From NCBI GenBank assembly GCA_019246575.1, contig JAFAQG010001003.1, forward strand, positions 1 through 9,820: a stretch of DNA of 9,820 nt, written 5' to 3'. This document shows, piece by piece, positions 6,431 through 9,820 of this stretch. The position numbers and the translations under genes are program-made. The first letter of the stretch is position 1, and every line of letters begins with the position of its first letter. This DNA is from Acidobacteriaceae bacterium (GTDB taxonomy: Bacteria; Acidobacteriota; Terriglobia; Bryobacterales; Bryobacteraceae). The notes below the pieces were generated by a model. The model did not search any database and was not told where the DNA came from. It saw only the letters and a program-made list of their open reading frames with translations.

Positions 6431-6922
6431 ATGGCGTTTGCAAACCTGATCGAAGTTCTGGAGCAATATGCCGATCCCGAAACAGCTCATGCGGAGAATG
6501 CGGAGCGGGATTTCGAACAGGTTTCGCAAACCGCTTTGCCCTCGCATTTGGCGGCGGGCCTGACTGGGGCGTTTGAATCCGATCAAACACCTCCGTTCCC
6601 GCAGATGATCGCGACGCTGTTCGAGAATTCCGATGCGCAACAACGAGCGGGAATCCTGAATGATCTTTTGCGTTCCGTTCGGGGCGAGACCTCTTCAGGT
6701 CTTGTTGAGCCTCTCCTCGGACGAAGACCCCAAATTACCGCTGAACAGACTGAGCAGGTCCCGCTTGAAAAAGTTCAGCGATTGGCAGAAGCGGCTGAAA
6801 AGAATGATGCCTCGATTATTGATAAGGCGAGCAACTTCTATGCGCAGTACCCTGGGTTGATCAAAGCTCTGGGAGCACGCTCGCTCGCAATTGTCATGTC
6901 TCATATGGCGCATAAATCTTAA
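6431..6922 (+). CDS. Conserved-looking helical hypothetical protein (163 aa)
   Basis: ATG 6431 is preceded by GGAGG at 6421-6425 with a 5-base spacer. The protein is soluble-looking and mostly helical, with no signal peptide. Notable blocks are LAAGLTGAFESDQTPPFPQM (about 41-60), then IATLFENSDAQQRAGILNDL, and a C-terminal block ASIIDKASNFYAQYPGLIKA followed by LGARSLAIVMSHMA. I recall similar uncharacterised proteins in Proteobacteria and Acidobacteria with the same order (a PPFPQM motif, a QQRAG/ILN block, a Gly/Gln-rich linker and a FYAxxP-LVKxLG end), but I cannot name the domain with certainty. Position between a stress protein and an envelope protein, 35 bases before the latter, suggests co-transcription and a shared stress role. 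Confidence 0.75.
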   Translation: MAFANLIEVLEQYADPETAHAENAERDFEQVSQTALPSHLAAGLTGAFESDQTPPFPQMIATLFENSDAQQRAGILNDLLRSVRGETSSGLVEPLLGRRPQITAEQTEQVPLEKVQRLAEAAEKNDASIIDKASNFYAQYPGLIKALGARSLAIVMSHMAHKS

Positions 6923-6957
6923 AGAGAACTCCTGATCTTGCCTTTGTGGAGGGAATT

Positions 6958-7643
6958 ATGGCCAGCTCCAGATACACCATTCGGTGCTTTTCTCTCGCGT
7001 GCCTTGTAGCAACTTCTCTTGTTGCACAGGAATCGACTCCGGATAAGCGCCTGCGAATCCAGCCACGGCGTTTAGTGACATCATGGCCAGCCGCGATAAA
7101 GGCATTCCGCAGGAACTGATGGACAGAGCGCAATGCGTCGTGATCGTTCCCGGTTTGCTCAAAGGTGCGTTTGGTGTCGGCGGCAAATATGGCCGCGGGT
7201 TTGCGTCTTGCCGCCGCTGTTCACGGGGTTGGAGTGCACCGGCAGCAGTTGCCATTGAAGGCGGAAGCTTTGGGCTGCAGCTCGGCGGCTCCTCGACCGA
7301 TCTGATCATGCTCGTGATGAAAGAGAGCGGAATGAATAAGCTGCTCGGTGACAAATTCACGATCGGAGGGGAAGCTGCTGCGGCAGCAGGTCCGGTGGGC
7401 CGCGAAACGAGCGCCAATACCGACATCACGATGCGCGCGGAACTGCTCTCCTGGTCCCGCTCTAAAGGATTGTTTGCTGGTCTATCGCTCGAAGGCGCTA
7501 CGCTGCGACCCGACGCTGACGAAAACAGGAAACTGTACGGACGAAGATTACAAACAAAGAAATACTCGAGGCCGGCGTGCGAACACCGGCCGCCGCTCGC
7601 CCGTTTATCGACATATTGGACCGTTACTCCGGTGCGGTGTTAG
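6958..7643 (+). CDS. Exported SYLF-domain (Ysc84-like lipid-binding) protein, frameshifted; N-terminal part of a SYLF-OmpA fusion
   Basis: ATG 6958 follows GGAGGG at 6948-6953. Residues 1-25 are a signal peptide (positive MASSRYTIR, hydrophobic CFSLACLVATSLVAQ). After about 7055 the family sequence continues only in another frame (one base missing): NPATAFSDIMASRDKGIPQE, then CVVIVPGLLKGAFGVGGKYG, EGGSFGLQLGGS, GPVGRETSANTD and SWSRSKGLFAGLSLEGATLR. This is the SYLF/Ysc84 domain, known in eukaryotes to bind phosphoinositides and of unclear role in bacteria, usually exported. Near 7553-7556, inside caaacaaag, a second missing base shifts the ending; repaired it reads [20 protein letters not shown] and LDRYSG, then runs without a stop into the OmpA-like domain. 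Uninterrupted as written are codons 6958-7119 (53 aa) and 7083-7643 (186 aa). Confidence 0.8.
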
Positions 7644-7997
7644 CAGAAAATTGTATTTCACTCGGAGAAAACGCGATTCACTTTGCGACCGGTAAGTTCA
7701 CCGTTCCGGAAGGTGCGGAACGGGTATTGTCCGAAGTCGCGGACCAGTTGAAAGTGAATTCGAACTGGAAATGGGAGGTCGGCGGTTATACCGATAATGT
7801 CGGTAGCAAAGCGGCCAATCAGAAACTTTCTGAAGAGCGTGCGCGAGCAGTTGCGAACTGGCTCGCCGCTCACGGTGTGGACCGCGACCGCTTAGCGGTC
7901 AGCGGTCAAAGGTTACGGCGAATCGAATCCTGTGGCCGACAATTCTACGCCGGAAGGACGAGCCAAGAATCGGCGAGTGGAATTGATCCACCGTTAG
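7577..7997 (+). CDS. OmpA-like peptidoglycan-binding domain, C-terminal part of the SYLF-OmpA frame, with one frameshift
   Basis: The frame carries the last SYLF residues and then an OmpA C-terminal domain: [40 protein letters not shown] and [20 protein letters not shown]. The Asp of TDN and the Arg of LSEERAR are the pair that grips the diaminopimelate residue of peptidoglycan in this family. At 7908-7910 one extra A breaks the frame; skipping it gives [20 protein letters not shown] and RRVELIHR, the canonical end, with TAG at 7995-7997. As written the ORF instead runs to 8002 with an unrelated tail. There is no own signal peptide, start site or stop between it and the SYLF part, so I read it as the second half of one exported protein of about 345 aa tethered to the cell wall. 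Confidence 0.8.
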
Positions 7998-8013
7998 CTT
8001 AGTACTGTGATTC

Positions 8014-8080
8014 GGAATTACGGTGACGTATTTCGTGGGCGACTTCAAGCCGCGCGGGGCATAACGTCTCCGTTAATCCC
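8014..8080. terminator. Imperfect inverted repeat between convergent genes
   Basis: GGAATTACGGTGACGTA (8014-8030) is nearly the reverse complement of 8062-8080, with two mismatches and two single-base gaps and about 31 bases between the arms. It lies between the converging OmpA-like and carbonic anhydrase genes and could act as a bidirectional terminator, although the loop is long and T-runs are absent. Weak evidence. Confidence 0.25.
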
Positions 8081-8858
8081 GAACACCGAAGCACTCAGTT
8101 AAGAACACGATTTCGTGAGCTCGAGGACGCGTCCTGCGCACGTATCCTGGTGCTCGAAATCGCAGTGCGAGACCAGTGCAGCGGAGGTTGAGCACGGACT
8201 TTCCAAGGCACAGATTTAACCTCCCCCCAACCGGCGGTTCATTCGGGCGTGATTTTCTGTCTTGATGCTGAGCGTCAAGCCAAACGACCTCGCGGCAATC
8301 CATGTGATATTCTGCGCCGACGATGTGCACCTTCTGCTGCTCTATAAGTTTTCGCAGGTGATTCCGGAGTGTCTCAACCGATTGGCCAACGTTCATGCGG
8401 ACAGCAGCATTCACCAACTTCGCGCCCGACAGCCACGCGTGCGCGCGCGCTTCATTCACAGCAGTTTTGATTTGGCGAAACAACTGATCGATCTCGAGCG
8501 GCAATCGGTTGCCAGACAACACCGCTTGAATTGCGGCGCATCCTGTGTGGCCCACCACCACGCAGAGGGGTGTATGCAGTTGCTCGACAGCAAACTCGAT
8601 TGACGCAATCTCATCGCCATTTGCGACGTTTCCCGCAACCCGCACGGTGAACAGGTCCCCGATCCCCTGGTCGAAAACGATTTCGGGCGGTACGCGGGAA
8701 TGCGCGCAACTCAGAACAACCGCAAACGGGTGCTGCTCCGCAGCGGCTGCCCGGATGCATTCTACGTCCATTCGCGGATGTAGCATCCGATTCTCTCGGA
8801 ATCGGCGATTGCCGTCCTTCAATTCGGAAAGGGCCTGCTCGTAGGTCACCCTGAGCAA
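8073..8858 (-). CDS. Beta-class carbonic anhydrase with Asp-to-His change in the catalytic dyad
   Basis: Carbonic anhydrase interconverts CO2 and bicarbonate at a zinc site. From the TTG at 8858 (about 261 aa) the zinc ligands are Cys51 in SCAHSRVPPEIVFDQGIGDL, and His104 and Cys107 in VVGHTGCAAI; RVAGNVANGDEIASIEFAVE also fits the family. The usual motif is CxDSR, whose Asp and Arg form the catalytic dyad; here residue 53 is His (codon CAT at 8700-8702), one base from Asp. The start is uncertain: the frame is open to TTG 9104, but those 82 extra residues show no signal peptide, and GTG 8849 is also possible. None has a good ribosome binding site. The family usually ends soon after the EVVWLDAQ segment; here about 70 residues of unfamiliar, Arg-rich sequence follow, suggesting a lost stop or a frameshift. 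It converges on the SYLF-OmpA gene. Confidence 0.85.
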   Translation of the reverse strand: MLRVTYEQALSELKDGNRRFRENRMLHPRMDVECIRAAAAEQHPFAVVLSCAHSRVPPEIVFDQGIGDLFTVRVAGNVANGDEIASIEFAVEQLHTPLCVVVGHTGCAAIQAVLSGNRLPLEIDQLFRQIKTAVNEARAHAWLSGAKLVNAAVRMNVGQSVETLRNHLRKLIEQQKVHIVGAEYHMDCREVVWLDAQHQDRKSRPNEPPVGGRLNLCLGKSVLNLRCTGLALRFRAPGYVRRTRPRAHEIVFLTECFGVRD

Positions 8859-9353
8859 TATAGCGGAAGCCGCCGCACGCGTGTGGATCTCGAGTCCTCC
8901 TGGGCGCGATCCGTTTGTCGTTCGACCGTATCGGGTTCCACGGAATTCCTGGGAAGGACGGCAATTCGTTGCAGAGAAATCCTGGAATCGAGTCAGTGAT
9001 TCTAAGGCAATGAGTGCAACAGCAGTGCATGGGAAGGCTGGAGTCAAATTGGCCACGTTGCAATTCTTATCCGGGCATACTGGTGGACCTAGTGAGGTGG
9101 GCAAGACATGCCTTGCGTCGCGCCAACGTGAATGGCGGCTCCCGACACTCCCTGGCGCTGCTTGCGGGCGATCGGCCGGGAGTCTCCTTCACACACGTTG
9201 TCGGAATCGAGGGCGAAATGTCTTGAATGCTCCGCGATTTACGAAAATGTACTCACATTCCTCGTTTTTCTACGTAGCGAACGCAGCTCCAGGATGGTCC
9301 AGCACGTAAAGAGACAGCTCCAACAACCGAACCGGGCAAACGAGGAAGCAGCC
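8859..9353. other. Intergenic region between divergent carbonic anhydrase and YflT-like gene
   Basis: The minus frame of the carbonic anhydrase stays open up to 9104, but the predicted residues have no family similarity. Forward open frames here, including the extension of the YflT-like frame back to 9132, lack ribosome binding sites and motifs. AGGAGG on the minus strand near 8894-8899 is a strong Shine-Dalgarno-like site but is not followed by a standard in-frame start codon, which may mean the true start of the carbonic anhydrase has been lost. Promoters for both genes should lie here; I could not pick one with confidence. Confidence 0.4.
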
Positions 9354-9800
9354 ATGCCGAAGAGAACAGAATCTGCCCTGGTTGCCGTGTACCGCAACCT
9401 CTCAGAGGCGGAAGCCGCCGCCGGCGAGCTCACGGCCCACGCATTTGCCGAAGATCATATCCATCTCGTTTCCGAACACAACCGAGCAGTGGTTTCTGCC
9501 GGTTCTCAAGCACCTCCGGACGCGGGACATATGGAAGAAAATGTACCGACCTGGTGCGCCGCCACCTTCGGCCGGGCCGAGGAGCGCGAGCGCCATCGTT
9601 ACGAAAGTGCCGTCCGGCACGGAAAGGTTTTACTAGGCCTGGATACGCCGGAACAAATGCTGGACATGGCAGCGGAAATTCTGAAGCATCATTCGCCCGT
9701 CGCTCTTGCCCGGCACGATGCCGCCGCAAGCGTCGAAACGAGATCGCGTTTCGGCGGATGGGCGCAAGCACACTCTCGCGCCGAACACCGCACCAGCTGA
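9354..9800 (+). CDS. Stand-alone YflT-like (general stress protein 17M-type) protein (148 aa)
   Basis: ATG 9354 has GAGGA at 9342-9346 with a 7-base spacer, and the first residues MPKRTESALVAVYRN align with MAGRTESTIVAVFRN of the protein at 5374, so I prefer it over the open frame extending back to 9132. The two share further blocks: a diverged middle, then RHRYESAVRHGKVLLGLDTP against RSVYEDALRQGNFLLRVDAR, and EILKHHSPV against DILNRHSPV. This copy ends after the YflT-like domain at about residue 118, with a short 30-residue tail (VETRSRFGGWAQAHSRAEHR) and no DUF2382 part. It is probably cytoplasmic and stress-linked by family. A T-run (TTTTTT) directly after the TGA might assist termination, but no stem precedes it clearly. 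Confidence 0.8.
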   Translation: MPKRTESALVAVYRNLSEAEAAAGELTAHAFAEDHIHLVSEHNRAVVSAGSQAPPDAGHMEENVPTWCAATFGRAEERERHRYESAVRHGKVLLGLDTPEQMLDMAAEILKHHSPVALARHDAAASVETRSRFGGWAQAHSRAEHRTS

Positions 9801-9820
9801 TTTTTTCTATTTGGTATTTA

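Noticed and set aside
9132..9353. N-terminal extension of the YflT-like protein back to 9132
   Set aside because: The paralog alignment and the GAGGA site place the start at 9354; the extra 74 residues have no similarity to the family.
9787..9820. Possible intrinsic terminator from the T-run after the last gene
   Set aside because: No convincing GC stem directly precedes the T-run within the visible sequence.
1..9820. CRISPR array, retron or tRNA-anchored island
   Set aside because: No regularly spaced direct repeats, no reverse transcriptase motif and no tRNA-like cloverleaf were seen on either strand.

Overview
The window looks like a chromosomal accessory or decaying region of a moderately GC-rich soil-type bacterium. 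The closest overall match from memory is Acidobacteriota: a short sigma-70-like factor with the region-4 style common in that phylum, a YflT-like/DUF2382 stress protein with a Tyr-rich C-terminal tail, and a SYLF (Ysc84-like) protein. This is a judgement from protein character only; no rRNA or tRNA gene is present to settle it.

Left part (1-1275), minus strand: the start of a response-regulator receiver protein runs off the left edge. It is preceded 7 bases upstream by a sigma-70-like ORF that keeps region 4 but has no visible region 2. After a gene-poor stretch comes an intact small Gln/Ser/Gly-rich hypothetical protein with a clear ribosome binding site. Middle-left (1386-2313): a decayed tyrosine recombinase and unassignable open frames. 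Centre (2356-4381): a class II asparagine synthetase split by one extra G near its start. Just downstream (4434-4660, minus) lies a relic of an ISL3-family transposase C-terminus, then a zone of small doubtful ORFs (4720-5401).

Right part (5374-9800): an envelope/stress-flavoured cluster. In order it holds a YflT-like + DUF2382 protein, a 163-aa helical hypothetical, a signal-peptide SYLF domain running into an OmpA-like peptidoglycan-binding domain (with three single-base frame breaks), a convergent beta-carbonic anhydrase with an altered catalytic dyad, and a second stand-alone YflT-like protein paralogous to the first. The first three have good Shine-Dalgarno sites, lie on one strand and are closely spaced, so a stress-response transcription unit is plausible.

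Single-base frame breaks recur (asparagine synthetase; SYLF/OmpA three times), while several neighbouring genes are intact. Either the consensus carries indel errors or the region is accumulating pseudogenes; the multiply broken recombinase and transposase relics show that real decay occurs here. I see no CRISPR array, tRNA, rRNA or intact mobile element. I did not find a convincing, wholly new system; the strongest candidates for a second look are the SYLF-OmpA fusion and the Asp-to-His carbonic anhydrase.
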